DNA of 64,000 bases from Tubiluchus corallicola (Eukaryota > Priapulida > Priapulimorpha > Priapulimorphida > Tubiluchidae): contig JAQGDQ010000726.1 in the NCBI GenBank assembly GCA_030141605.1, positions 17,422 through 81,421 of the forward strand, given 5' to 3'. The translations under genes were made by a program, and so were the position numbers. The notes under the pieces were generated by a model. The model did not search any database, was not told where the DNA came from, and saw only the letters and a list, made by a program, of their open reading frames with translations. This document shows positions 35,593-49,466 of this stretch, piece by piece (position 1 is the stretch's first letter; each line of letters starts with the position of its first letter).

Positions 35593-36432
35593 CTATTCCG
35601 AACTATTTTGCCCCTGCTGTCCACCAGGCCACGCAAATCGAAAAGCAAGGATGAGAACAGGTCGTACAACTAGATTGCCTTCGCGCATAAGGTGAAACAC
35701 CGGCAACATATAACTCACCCACGCAATTTCAAAGAAATGTTGTACTATTTCACCAACAAAAATGGGCGTGACTAAAATAACAAATGCTAGGGAGATGAGT
35801 CCGACACCGATGTGGTGTTTCGTGGTGGCTTCGTAATCGTTGACATTGTTGCTCTTTCTCACCAGTTTGCAGATGATGAACAGCCACAGTGCAAAAAGTG
35901 CCAAAAACGGGAACACTAGGCTAACCAAGAAAGGTACCCACATATCAATGGCCCAAGTGTGGTCCATCATCCATGTGCAATCTGTGTGAGTTTCCGAAGT
36001 TTTCACTGTGGTGGCTACAAACAACATGAAGGTGAATATGGCAGCACCACTGATCCACAATGCAGGTAAAACCAAAACATACCACCAGCGCAATGTGGTT
36101 TTTCCAGTAGAAAGTGCAATCAGTTTATCCACAACTAATGTGATGATGGTACAAGCAGATACGAACCAATGAATTCGAGTGATGTAAATGTCAGCCTTGC
36201 AAGTCGACTCGCTGAATTTCCACGTGTCGTTGAAGACATAACTTATAGTTAGTGACAGAAGAACAGCTGTTAACAGGTCGCATACGGCCATGTTTGTCAC
36301 AATGATTCCTGTGTTGGTGAGAGTTTTCTTCTTCAAGACCCAAACTAAGTGAACAATGATGACACCAAGGTTCAAACACATGGAAACAACTGCTATAATG
36401 GTTAAAATGGAGGCATAAGTAACACTCTCCAT
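35593..36432 (-). CDS. divergent rhodopsin-like GPCR, copy 1
   Basis: An intact single-exon 279-aa seven-helix protein. The start chosen is ATG at 36432 (MESVTYASIL); the frame is open 21 codons further up, into the minisatellite. Helices: TM1 about 7-32 with Asn21; TM2 42-66 with Asp52 in NMAVCDLL; Cys78 and Cys152 as the likely TM3-ECL2 disulfide; TM3 83-106 ending VVDKLIAL where class A has DRY; TM4 with Trp126; TM5 165-190; TM6 207-230 with Pro223; TM7 240-265 with VVRPVLILAF in place of NPxxY. The N-terminus is very short and the ligand unknown. The C-terminus, GQNSSE, arises from a 142-bp repeat. It is a class A-like orphan receptor by topology and key residues, with divergent microswitches. 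Confidence 0.8.
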   Translation of the reverse strand: MESVTYASILTIIAVVSMCLNLGVIIVHLVWVLKKKTLTNTGIIVTNMAVCDLLTAVLLSLTISYVFNDTWKFSESTCKADIYITRIHWFVSACTIITLVVDKLIALSTGKTTLRWWYVLVLPALWISGAAIFTFMLFVATTVKTSETHTDCTWMMDHTWAIDMWVPFLVSLVFPFLALFALWLFIICKLVRKSNNVNDYEATTKHHIGVGLISLAFVILVTPIFVGEIVQHFFEIAWVSYMLPVFHLMREGNLVVRPVLILAFRFAWPGGQQGQNSSE

Positions 36433-36471
36433 CTTGTATTGAATTACTAGTATTACTGAATTACTAATACT

Positions 36472-36570
36472 AGAGCAATCTTGTACCTGAAGCACAATTT
36501 ACAGGTTCTGTAGAGCAATCTTGTACCTGAAGCACAATTTACAAGTTCTGTAGAGTAATCATGTACCATA
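36472..36570. repeat. start of 40-bp array in unit 1
   Basis: About 2.5 units of the 40-bp repeat seen at 37808-39590, cut where tandem duplication unit 2 begins. Confidence 0.85.
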
Positions 36571-36887
36571 GAGAGCTTGGAATAAATGGTCGTATATAAT
36601 AATAAAACTACATAAAACTAAGGTCGTACAAACGTACATGTATACAAACCTAGTACAACGTCTTACATAAAACTAAGGTCGTAAAAACGTATTTTAGTGA
36701 GATTAAAAATAAATGCTAAAAGTTTAATGAAATCTGAGTATATAAAAAAATTAACTAAGTAAAAGCTCACGCATGTAAAAAGGTAAGTTAAAGTTTTAAT
36801 AATTTCAATAACGAAAACCTAGTATAAACCTAGGCAATGAAAACTTTGCTTCCCCACATATTTGAGGTTTTAGCGATGATGACATCA

Positions 36888-37769
36888 TTAAACACAGCTA
36901 CGTTGATTAACTGTATTGAAAGTAAGAGCTTCCCCACTATTTTGCCCCTGCTGTCCACCAGGCCACGCAAATCGAAAAGCAAGGATGAGAACAGGTCGTA
37001 CAACTAGATTGCCTTCGCGCATAAGGTGAAACACCGGCAACATATAACTCACCCACGCAATTTCAAAGAAATGTTGTACTATTTCACCAACAAAAATGGG
37101 CGTGACTAAAATAACAAATGCTAGGGAGATGAGTCCGACACCGATGTGGTGTTTCGTGGTGGCTTCGTAATCGTAGACATTGTTGCTCTTTCTCACCAGT
37201 TTGCAGATGATGAACAGCCACAGTGCAAAAAATGCCAAAAACGGTAACACTAGGCTAACCAAGAAAGGCACCCACATTGATGCACTGGCCCAAGTGTGGT
37301 CCATCATCCATGTGCAATCTGTGTGAGTTTCCGAAGTTTTCACTGTGGTGGCTACAAACAACATGAAGGTGAATATGGCAGCACCACTGATCCACAATGA
37401 AGGTAAAACCAAAACATACCACCAGCGCAATGTGGTTTTTCCAGTAGAAAGTGCAATCAGTTTATCCACAACTAATGTGATGATGGTACAAGCAGATACG
37501 AACCAATGAATTCGAGTGATGTAAATGTCAGCCTTGCAAGTCGACTCGCTGAATTTCCACGTGTTGTTGAAGACATAACTTATATATAGTGACAGAAGAA
37601 CAGCTTTTAACAGGTCGCATACGGCCATGTTTGTCACAATGATTCCTGTGTTGGTGAGAGTTTTCTTCTTCAAGACCCAAACTAAGTGAACAATGATGAC
37701 ACCAAGGTTCAAACAAATGGAAACAACTGCTATAATGGTTAAAATGGAGGCATAAGTAACACTCTCCAT
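36888..37769 (-). CDS. divergent rhodopsin-like GPCR, copy 2
   Basis: An intact single-exon 293-aa paralogue of copy 1, differing at about a dozen positions plus one codon (HTWASASM against HTWAID). It has the same TM layout and the same VVDK and VVRPVLIL variants. It keeps what is probably the ancestral tail, GQNSGEALTFNTVNQRSCV, ahead of a TAA stop. ATG at 37769 is chosen over the open extension into the 40-bp array. No promoter is identifiable, because the array abuts the start codon. Confidence 0.8.
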   Translation of the reverse strand: MESVTYASILTIIAVVSICLNLGVIIVHLVWVLKKKTLTNTGIIVTNMAVCDLLKAVLLSLYISYVFNNTWKFSESTCKADIYITRIHWFVSACTIITLVVDKLIALSTGKTTLRWWYVLVLPSLWISGAAIFTFMLFVATTVKTSETHTDCTWMMDHTWASASMWVPFLVSLVLPFLAFFALWLFIICKLVRKSNNVYDYEATTKHHIGVGLISLAFVILVTPIFVGEIVQHFFEIAWVSYMLPVFHLMREGNLVVRPVLILAFRFAWPGGQQGQNSGEALTFNTVNQRSCV

Positions 37770-37807
37770 CTTGTATTGAATTACTAGTATTACTGAATTA
37801 CTAATAC

Positions 37808-39600
37808 TAGAGCAATCTTGTACCTGAAGCACAATTTACAGGTTCTGTAGAGCAATCTTGTACCTGAAGCACAATTTACAAGTTCTGTAGAGTAATCATG
37901 TACCTGATGCACAATTTACCAGTTCTGTAGAGTAATCACGTAACTGAAGCACAATTTACAAGTTCTGTAGAGCAATCGTGTACCTGAAGCACAATTTACA
38001 AGTTCTGTAGAGTAATCATGTACCTGATGCACAAATTACCAGTTCTGTAGAGTAATCACGTAACTGAAGCACAATTTACAAGTTCTGTAGAGCAATCGTG
38101 TACCTGAAGCACAATTTACAAGTTCTGTAGAGCAATCTTGTACCTGAAGCACAATTTACAAGTTCTGTAGAGTAATCGTGTACCTGAAGCACAATTTACA
38201 AGTTCTGTAGAGTAATCACGTACCTGATGCACAATTTACAAGTTCTGTAGAGCAATCATGTACCTGAAGCACAATTTACAAGTTCTGTAGAGTAATCATG
38301 TACCTGATGCACAATTTACCAGTTCTGTAGAGTAATCACGTAACTGAAGCACAATTTACAAGTTCTGTAGAGTAATCGTGTACCTGAAGCACAATTTACA
38401 AGTTCTGTAGAGTAATCACGTAACTGAAGCACAATTTACCAGTTCTGTAGAGTAATCACGTAACTGAAGCACAATTTACAAGTTCTGTAGAGCAATCGTG
38501 TACCTGAAGCACAATTTACAAGTTCTGTAGAGTAATCATGTACCTGATGCACAATTTACCAGTTCTGTAGAGTAATCACGTAACTGAAGCACAATTTACA
38601 AGTTCTGTAGAGCAATCGTGTACCTGAAGCACAATTTACAAGTTCTGTAGAGCAATCTTGTACCTGAAGCACAATTTACAAATTCTGTAGAGTAATCGTG
38701 TACATGAAGCACAATTTACAAGTTCTGTAGAGTAATCACGTACCTGATGCACAATTTAACAGTTCTGTAGAATAATCACGTACCTGAAGCACAATTTACA
38801 AGTTCTGTAGAGTAATCATGTACCTGATGCACAATTTACCAGTTCTGTAGAGTAATCACGTAACTGAAGCACAATTTACAAGTTCTGTAGAGTAATCGTG
38901 TACCTGAAGCACAATTTACAAGTTCTGTAGAGTAATCACGTAACTGAAGCACAATTTACAAGTTCTGTAGAGTAATCGTGTACCTGAAGCACAATTTACA
39001 AGTTCTGTAGAGTAATCATGTACCTGATGCACAATTTACCAGTTCTGTAGAGTAATCACGTAACTGAAGCACAATTTACAAGTTCTGTAGAGCAATCGTG
39101 TACCTGAAGCACAATTTACAAGTTCTGTAGAGCAATCTTGTACCTGAAGCACAATTTACAAGTTCTGTAGAGTAATCGTGTACATGAAGCACAATTTACA
39201 AGTTCTGTAGAGCAATCGTGTACATGAAGCACAATTTACAAGTTCTGTAGAGCAATCGTGTACATGAAGCACAATTTACAAGTTCTGTAGAGTAATCACG
39301 TACATGAAGCACAATTTACAAGTTCTGTAGAGTAATCGTGTATCCGAAACACAATTTGCAAGTTCTGTAGAGTAATCTTGTACATGAAGCACAATTTACA
39401 AGTTCTGTAGAGTAATCTTGTACCTGATGCACAATTTACAAGTTCTGTAAAGTAATCACGTACCTGAGGCACAATTCACAAGTTCTCTAGAGAAACCATG
39501 TACCTGGAGCACAATCTGCAAGTTCTCTAGAGTAGTCATGTACCTGGAGCACAATTTACAAGTTCTGTAGAGTAATCATGTACCTGAAGCACGATCCAAA
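37808..39600. repeat. 40-bp minisatellite, about 44 units
   Basis: The unit contains TACCTGAAGCACAATTTACA and AGTTCTGTAGAGTAATC. Variants (GAAGC/GATGC, TACC/TAAC, GTAATC/GCAATC) recur in blocks, showing multi-unit duplications inside the array. The last units near 39480-39600 are degenerate. Confidence 0.97.
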
Positions 39601-40265
39601 AGTACTGATGAGCAATCATCAATACCAAGTCAATAACAATCTTTAGTTGTTCTTCCACATTCAATGTAAATCATTATGACTCTCTAGAATAGATAACGTC
39701 TTTCATATCACTGCTCAACTGTTCTAGCAGCGGAAAGAAGACAGCTGTTTGCACAACGTCGCTCTTCATTCACTTTAAGAAGCAAAAAATGAGAGCAGTC
39801 TGTGTTTCTCATAGAGAAACTTGATCTGAGTGATTTTAAAAGCCCTGGAACATGTTTACCCTTTACTGGAGAGTGACTGTGACGGGTTGCTGTAAACATA
39901 AGCATCCGTTACATTATGAACTGCAATCCAGATTTCTGGTAGATTTTTATGCGTCTCTGTGAAAGTATTGGTTACACAAATATGACTTAAAGAAGAAGAA
40001 GAAGAATCACTTTATTTCACACACATGGACAGTATTAGTGCAATATCAACAACATCAAGTAGTGCAGACATTGAAAAATTGTTTAATTTTAAATATTTAA
40101 TTTAACTTTAATTTTAAGCATTTAATTCTAAAAACTTAGAATTGATAATACCTCTTTAAAACATAATAAAATGAAAAGTAGTTAAGCTATAAAGGTGCAT
40201 ATGAACTTACTGTTTACCTATTTTGCTACAGGATAACTGTATATAAACGATTTTGAATTATAGGA

Positions 40266-40300
<35 letters not shown>

Positions 40301-40329
40301 GTGTATATATGTACATTTAACTTTGCATG

Positions 40330-40396
<67 letters not shown>

Positions 40397-41839
40397 TTGT
40401 TATTATATATATATATTTCTTAATTCATATAATATATATATGTATATATATTTTAACTTTGCATGTTATATATATATATATATATATATATGTATACGTA
40501 TACGAGTAAAATATAATATATGAGTAAAAATACGTAAAAGTAAAGTATAATTATGTTAAAATTCATTGAGCTATACAACGTATGATATCAAATATTTTGT
40601 TAAAGACTTACTTATAATAATAAATGATTTTACTTGCCAGTGTTTGTATCAAAGTTTATAAGTGTAAAGTTTCTATTACTTGCTTGTACACAAATTTGTG
40701 CAGGCTAGAAACTTGCCAAGCATGTAAGCATTGCGTGGGAAGAGATATAACGTTTCCTCACACACAAGAAGTTCGTGAGTTACGTGGATTAGGATTACGG
40801 TTAATGTGTTTAAATTGCCTGGGGAATTGTAAACTTCTTCCAAAAATTCATTCTCGTCTAAATAATAACACCAATAAAAAGTCGTTTTCTGGGTGACTAA
40901 TACTATACCCCATTTTTGAGTCACAATGAATGTTTCTCCCCTCTAGTGACAACATATTCAAAACTAAAAGTCGGTTAGGGTGAGAAAATATAGAACAAAC
41001 AAAGTGAGAAGCTCAAACTGGTCCGTTCCACAGTTAAACAACATCAAATTCTTAAGATTGATTACCACTTACCTTGTAGGCGTCACTAATGGCAGTTCTG
41101 CACTCAATAAGGTGGCGGTTAGAACAGCTAACTATTTTCACTTCTGCCCACCAGCTTCCAAATAAGTGGCCCACAATATAAATTGGCAAGTAAAATATTC
41201 AGCCACCTTCAACTAATTCCGCCAGGACTACTCATAGATGTAACTAACACTAAAGTGCTATTATGTGACATCATCCATTTTGCTAGTAAAACCATAGCAA
41301 CACGTTTGTAATAGTACTATGGCAACCGTCGTCATGACACAAGTAGGAGAATATCCATTGATGATCGTTGTGATGTGGTGAAGAAGAATCATTGTAGGAA
41401 ACAAATACAAGTAAGAAGATTTCGTACATTAGATCGGGCAAAAACTAAAATTATCAACATCTCTTCTTCTTAGAGCACTAGGGGAAACTTTTGAAACGAC
41501 AAAAAACCCTAGAGGAGGTCAGCTACTGACGTATATACGGCAAAAAGATGAGTGAGGAGGCATCGTGAGCAGTGGCGGTAGACAGGAACACGTGGCGTCA
41601 ATAGTTGGGGCAGACCATGTTTTTCTAAAATGTAGCAGGACCTAGATAACGACGAATAGGAATATCTGAGTAGCTTAGTGACATGAAGTTACAAAGATGA
41701 ACAGCCAGGGACAAAAGAAAACCAATAAGATTATGGTAAAATAAAGATAACTTAGGCTTACAATATACTGGCAAAACTAAGGCTGCTGCAACACGTACGT
41801 TGTTAGTGCTGTTTTCCGAAATTACAGCAAAACTAGCCA
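39601..41839. other. non-coding stretch with a (TA)n region
   Basis: (TA)n tracts at 40267-40495. A GAA-rich stretch followed by CACTTTATTTCACACAC near 39990-40025 looks like the reversed 3' tail of a LINE or SINE. No supported gene. Confidence 0.5.
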
Positions 41840-41843
41840 TTAA

Positions 41844-42300
41844 CCCTTTCATTCCCTTTGTATCCCGTGGGATACGAGAATATTTTCTGCCTTTAAAATC
41901 AATAAAATTTTAAAACTGACAGTTATTTGATCTGTCAATACTTATTTTGATTTAAGCCAATAACAATAGACTAAAAATGGTTATAAAATGGCAAACTAGA
42001 AAATCTGCATAGCATAAACGCTGTGCAAGGTACAGTACTTTAGAGAGGACTTTGTACAGATCAGCATAGCATGCATGCTAAATGTCTTAAATACTTTACA
42101 AAATTATCAGCAGTTGCTAAATGAAGCACATTTTATGCTTCCATTGAATCTCAATGTATCCCGTGCGAACAGGCTATATTTAGCACGCGGGCACAGGTAG
42201 AAAAAAATAATTATTATGTGTAAACAAGATGGACATACTTAACAAAACTACCAAGCTAAAAAAATGTTCTTATTAAAAACATAATTTGGGACTGAAAGGG
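41844..42300. mobile_element. piggyBac-type MITE
   Basis: Terminal inverted repeats CCCTTTCATTCCC and GGGACTGAAAGGG (one mismatch) are flanked by TTAA on both sides (41840-41843, 42301-42304), the target site of piggyBac elements. It is 457 bp with no coding capacity. A second palindromic motif, TATCCCGTGGGATA, lies near the left end. Confidence 0.75.
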
Positions 42301-42792
42301 TTAAACAGAGAGGCTTTTCAATACCAAATTTCATTTGTCAGAAATCACATTGGCTATAAGAGCATCTAGCACTTTAATTTCTATGCGTTAAAGCAGATGC
42401 TGTTGCACGCCTCGGATAGCGAAAAAAGTTTTTGTAAAAGTGTACACTGTCAGGGCTGCTGTAGATAGTTTGACGTCATAGGCAAAAGTATTTTAGTGCC
42501 GTCAACGGTCAATCGTTCTTCAATAATTCCATTCACCTGCATATAAAATTGAATTTTTGTTACGCGAAGTACTATGTATACTTTTAAGTATACAAATGTA
42601 TAACGTATATTTATGTTTAGTATACATTATACGCATATTAATGTATAAATTTTACTGAAATGTTAAACATGTGCTTAGTGTAATATCGTGCTTGTTATAA
42701 TATAATACCTATAACAAGCTTTAAATTTTTTTAAAAAAATTCCATCATATCAGCGTATAGATATTATAGGTACATTTAATACAACTCATTTA

Positions 42793-43198
42793 TAGGGGTG
42801 AGCATTCTCTACCAGAAAGCGAATTCGAATCGAACCGAATTTGTGACTTTCGAATTCGAATCGAACCGAACGTCAGTGTTTCGAATTCTAACCGAATTCG
42901 AATTGAGATTGAACGATTTTCGAACAAGTTTTCGAACCACCAGTAAAAATTAGTCTTACAAAGATCATGTGTATCACTAGATTTTGTTCTGCAATAAAAT
43001 GACTAGTAATTTGTTTAAAATTGTGCACAGAAATCACAGCTAAATTATGTTAATAGCATGATGTTTCAATCATTTTAATGATCAGGAACATGTGTGATTG
43101 ATGTGCTGAATTATTCGAATCTATAGTTTTGGATTCGAATCGAGTTCGAACTAAAAAACTCGTTCGAATCGAATTCGAACGTTCGAAGCTCACCCCTA
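42793..43198. mobile_element. hAT-type MITE with perfect 8-bp TSD
   Basis: TIRs TAGGGGTGAGC and GCTCACCCCTA are exact complements. The 8-bp target duplication CTCATTTA flanks both ends (42785-42792, 43199-43206). The interior is a long imperfect palindrome rich in GAATTCGAATCGAA. The perfect TSD suggests a recent insertion. Confidence 0.92.
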
Positions 43199-43206
43199 CT
43201 CATTTA

Positions 43207-45501
43207 TATGTCACTCTACTATTCTATAAATTAATAAAATGATATTTTGTAGGAATTCTGATCACAATTACATGTTTCATATGCAGTCTGCATATGAGCG
43301 AGTATATTTCGTTGTTAGTCATAAATTTTTTAACTGTCATTTTTCTTCTTTATCTATGAACTCATTCAGGACCAGAAGTACATTATTTCATTCAGAGTAC
43401 ATTATTTCACAAGCTGACCGCTAGTTGGCAGGCCGTCACTTTGTTTACATCATGTACATCAGTGTAACCACGTGTAGATCTCTACGTATAAAAATATAGA
43501 ATCAATTGTTCAGAGTTGTTTGAGTCAATTGCAGACAGTTTCTATATACTTTTGCATAGAGCGGCCAGTACTTTGAGAAAATTAGGTATCATGTATCCTT
43601 GATAGTTGGGTATTTTAAATTATGCATGAAACAAGGTAACTGATATTTTAAGTCCACTTAGAGGCTCTCTATGGTCACAAAATTGCAATTTGAACATAAG
43701 TGTTTTCTGCACTTGGCATGTAACAGTATGAAGAAATTCTAAATCTAAGTGCAATTAGACACACTTTATCATTAACATTTCTATCATTTTTCCTAGGTTT
43801 ATAAACAAGAGCACGTTTTCAGTGCACAAGGTAAGATTTAGGTAACTTAGGTAAGTAACACTTTAACAACTTAATAAGTAGCTATGCAAACAATGTTAAC
43901 AATAACAACAACAAGTGGTTATTCAAATGATGTTAACAACAAATGATGTTATACAATAATAACAAACACAGCAATACTAAACAATTCAAAATGTATTTAC
44001 AAGATTTCTTCTTGTTCAGAAGAAGGGTTTCTCCCACTTGTTCAAGGAGGGAGGCGAAGATTCGATGACAACACTTTCTTATTAATTTAATGCAGCATTT
44101 ACTCATCTTCATGTGTCAACTGTTCTCCAGCTATTGACATGTGAAAAACAACTCATCATAGTGCTATAGTGCTGTGAGTTTATTTTCAGGTTCTGGATCA
44201 GTATCTTCACCTCCAGCTGCTGTCCATGCAATGGATCTTTGCCTGGAACCATCTTCGGAATTGCTCCAGTTGCAGCTGTTGGGATGGCTCCATGTGCTGG
44301 GGTAGCTGGAATATGTAGTTGCTGCTCATAGTCCGGTTTCCCGTTGTTAGCCCTCAGAACTATGGTCCATATTTGTCACTCCTGGCTCTGATGAGTCCTT
44401 GCTTGGCTGCATTGGCTGGAATAGTTGTCCAGTCCCTAAGTCATGACCTTTGAGGTCGCCCTCCCACGGCGGCATGTAAAGAATAGTCTTGTCACTTGTG
44501 GTTGTAGTGGTGGCCATGCCGAAACAAGGTTAACAATCGTCTGGATTCCAAATTAGCAGTACCAATACTGTCCATATATTTAGCATTCAGTGTGAACAAG
44601 AACAGAGTAATTGTGTCACTTGGTTTGCAGCCTTGTACTAAGCAAACTGATTTCTTTTCCAAGCAGAGCAACTGTATCACCTGGTTTGTAGCTTTGTAGA
44701 TACAAAACAGTTTTTTTCCAAATAAAGTCCTAGCACAATTTCCTTCGTTCCATAAACTTGTATAAAATGCAGAATTTTCTACTCGCATTTAGTCACATTT
44801 TTTTCAAATTAATTGTATTATAACTGCACGTGTGTTGCAAGATAAATAAAAAAGATTACGCTTATGATTCATACTGATCTTGGAAGTTTACTTTGTTGAG
44901 TTCGAATGATTTCACTTATAAATGCAGTTAAGCCACGTCGAGGTGAGACCGGGATTTAACTGCTATTGAGAAAATAAAATTGAATTGAATTGGGGATGGT
45001 TGTAGCATTTCGTTTTTCGTACTTTTTCTCTTGTAAATACGTAAACGCTTAGTGACTGTGTTACGGACAAGAGCCAAAATACACAAAGCCTGTCGTGAAG
45101 CTTCACGATTCACCGGCCGTAAAGAAGCCAATGTGAATTAATTTACGTATAGCTGTAGGAACTGGTTTGAGGAGTTAACCTAGTTAAACACGATAGTTGT
45201 TGAGTTGAGATGGAACAGAAAAAATGTATATTGCGCCTTCGAAAAAAGAATAAATTCAGCGTTATGGTAGAAGGAAAAGCTTTCGTTTTTGTTTTACTGT
45301 CGTCGCAAAAGTCACCACGATGAAGCCCTCTACATGTACTTATTAACAATGTAAGAGATTACGAAGCTGTAGAGACATCAACAAAAGATGTAACTAAAAA
45401 CGCCTCACTCGGGGTATCATAACTGCCACTGTTTCATTTTGCCCTAGGTTTTCTGACAAGAGTTTTTCCGATGGTCCAGCAGAACGTTCATTTATAGAAA
45501 C
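43207..45501. other. non-coding stretch, possible repeat fragments
   Basis: No supported gene. The minus strand of 44180-44790 has open pieces containing YKPGDTVALLGKE and internal near-repeats. They vaguely recall the end of an LTR-element pol but cannot be assigned. A GAAAATAAAATTGAATTGAA-type tail near 44968 recurs near 49095 and 50690 and may be a LINE or SINE 3' end. Confidence 0.35.
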
Positions 45502-45928
45502 TGTGAAAGTTATTTGTGAAGTTGTAATTGAACACTTTGTAGAAAACAACTAAACACTAGATTGCATGTTTGCACAAAAACTGAAACACTTTTCTTACAA
45601 TAAATACACAGTAAAATGCACAAGTAAAATGAAGATCACAACTGCTGCACAGCACTGAGTGTGTGACAGAGAGACAGTGTGTCCCATGAGTTGCACGACT
45701 GCACTGCCTGAGAGCCTGAGACAGAGAGTGACTAGCAGTGAAATCTAGCCAGTTTATATAGGTAGAGAACTATGCAAAAACTTGGCTTCACATATCCCAT
45801 TACAGTGAAAATAGGGGAGATCCTGTGAGTTTGAATATTCACTGGACCGAACAGTTGTGATAAGGGGTGAATTGAACTAGTAAATGTTAAAGTGACTACT
45901 CAATAGATGGCAGCACCTAAAATATACA
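45502..45928 (+). repeat. LTR-like repeat, family A, full copy
   Basis: Starts TGTGAAAGTTATTTGTGAAG and ends GATGGCAGCACCTAAAATATACA. The same ends occur at 63413-63822 (minus), and the 5' half also at 49580-49789. TG...CA ends, a length near 420 bp and a TATATAGG block suggest a solo LTR. No clear TSD. Confidence 0.6.
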
Positions 45929-48148
<2,220 letters not shown>

Positions 48149-48477
48149 TGTAACGGATCCGGGTTCCAGAGCTGATCCGTCTCCTCAGAATGTATAGAGC
48201 GGCATACAAGTTATGAAATACTTTACAGCAGACGAGAAAAGTAAAAAGATACGAAATGTAAAATAAACTTTAATGCACAACCAGTAGCTCCATGACATGT
48301 CAACAAACTTTGGCATAAAAATTACCAAACCTACAGCATTCACCTTTACAGACAGAAAGGCCAGGTTGGAATAGTCAAATTATGGCATAGATTCTGTTTT
48401 ATACATTTGCATTACTGGGCTTCTCGACCATACCCATTACTAACATTAGGGGTTGGTCAAAACCCGCCTTCGTAACA
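48149..48477 (+). mobile_element. solo LTR (Ty3/gypsy-like)
   Basis: 329 bp starting TGTAACGGATCCGG and ending CGCCTTCGTAACA, with an internal AATAAA near 48262 and the 4-bp direct repeat ATAT on both sides. No internal coding region nearby. Confidence 0.6.
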
Positions 48478-49458
48478 ATATTATTACTTTATTACCATTT
48501 GGTGATCATCAACTAAAGACAATTGCACCCAAGCACATCAGCAACAAAAAAAAAACACTCAGCAAGACAAAGAGATTTTCTATCAGGCCACGTAGTATTG
48601 ATAAATAATAAGATTTTAGATTTATGTAGTTTACCTGAAATGTACCAAAACAATTTTACGTAACGAGTACATTGGTAGGCAATACTACATAATCTAGATT
48701 TGGATTTTGATACATTTGTACACTTGTTTTCCGACACTTTGTAGTACTATAATGTAGCTGTAAAAAATAACACATGCACATTGTTTTCTTAGCTGCAATG
48801 AAACAATGTGATGATAATCACATCGAATTAAAAAACTTCAAACTGTGATATTAAGCGAATAACATATTGATGTTATTCCTTGTTATGCTTTGAATTGCAT
48901 TTCTGCTTTGAGTTGATTTTTGTTGCTTTTGCCTTTTATATATACACAAACACCTAAAAATGTCATGAACCTGTGAGTAAACTTGTATTTTTAATAAGGG
49001 GCAGCTGACCAAGTGACCAATAGATCTTTCGGTGCTCCTTCTCAGCTGCAATGAAATATAAAAATAATTACCACGAATTTTAACTGCTATTGAGAAAATA
49101 AAAAAATGAATTGAATTGAAAGCGTCAATGCAAATCATTAATGATATTTAAAGGAAATCTATCTAGTCGTTATAATTCGTTAGTCTCACAGAAAACAATT
49201 TAAACTTCCAGTCTTGTGACTGATCTCGTTTTTGAAAATTTCCACCAGACTAAATAAACATTAATACACAGTTATCAAAATTCATATTCTTGTTTTGTCT
49301 TGTTTACTTAATTTTTGTTTAACAAGCTTTCCAACAAAAGTGAAACGTTTGCATTATTACAATTGTTTTATTATAGTTACGTTTACTTTATAACAAATGC
49401 AATAATAAAATTAGCGAATTTAATTTACTTTCTGATCGAAAGCGGATATCGTGTTTAG
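48478..49458. other. non-coding stretch upstream of protease B
   Basis: No gene seen. A GAAAATAAAAAAATGAATTG tail near 49090 resembles those near 44968 and 50690. Confidence 0.45.
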
Positions 49459-49466
49459 TATAAAAG
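49459..49466 (+). promoter_or_regulatory. TATA box of protease B
   Basis: TATAAAAG, placing the transcription start near 49488-49495, just ahead of a non-coding exon that ends in a consensus donor. Confidence 0.75.

Larger units (their letters stand above)
35085..36570. repeat. 1.5-kb tandem duplication, unit 1
   Basis: Starts at GAGAGCTTGGAATAAATGG and recurs at 36571 onward. It contains GPCR copy 1 and the start of the 40-bp array. Confidence 0.9.

Noticed and set aside
35451-35669. Separate 72-aa minus-strand gene overlapping the GPCR end
   Set aside because: It is the off-frame reading of a 142-bp repeat of the GPCR 3' end.
44180-44790. Ty3/gypsy pol end
   Set aside because: Only a weak YKPGDTV resemblance in broken frames; not enough to name.
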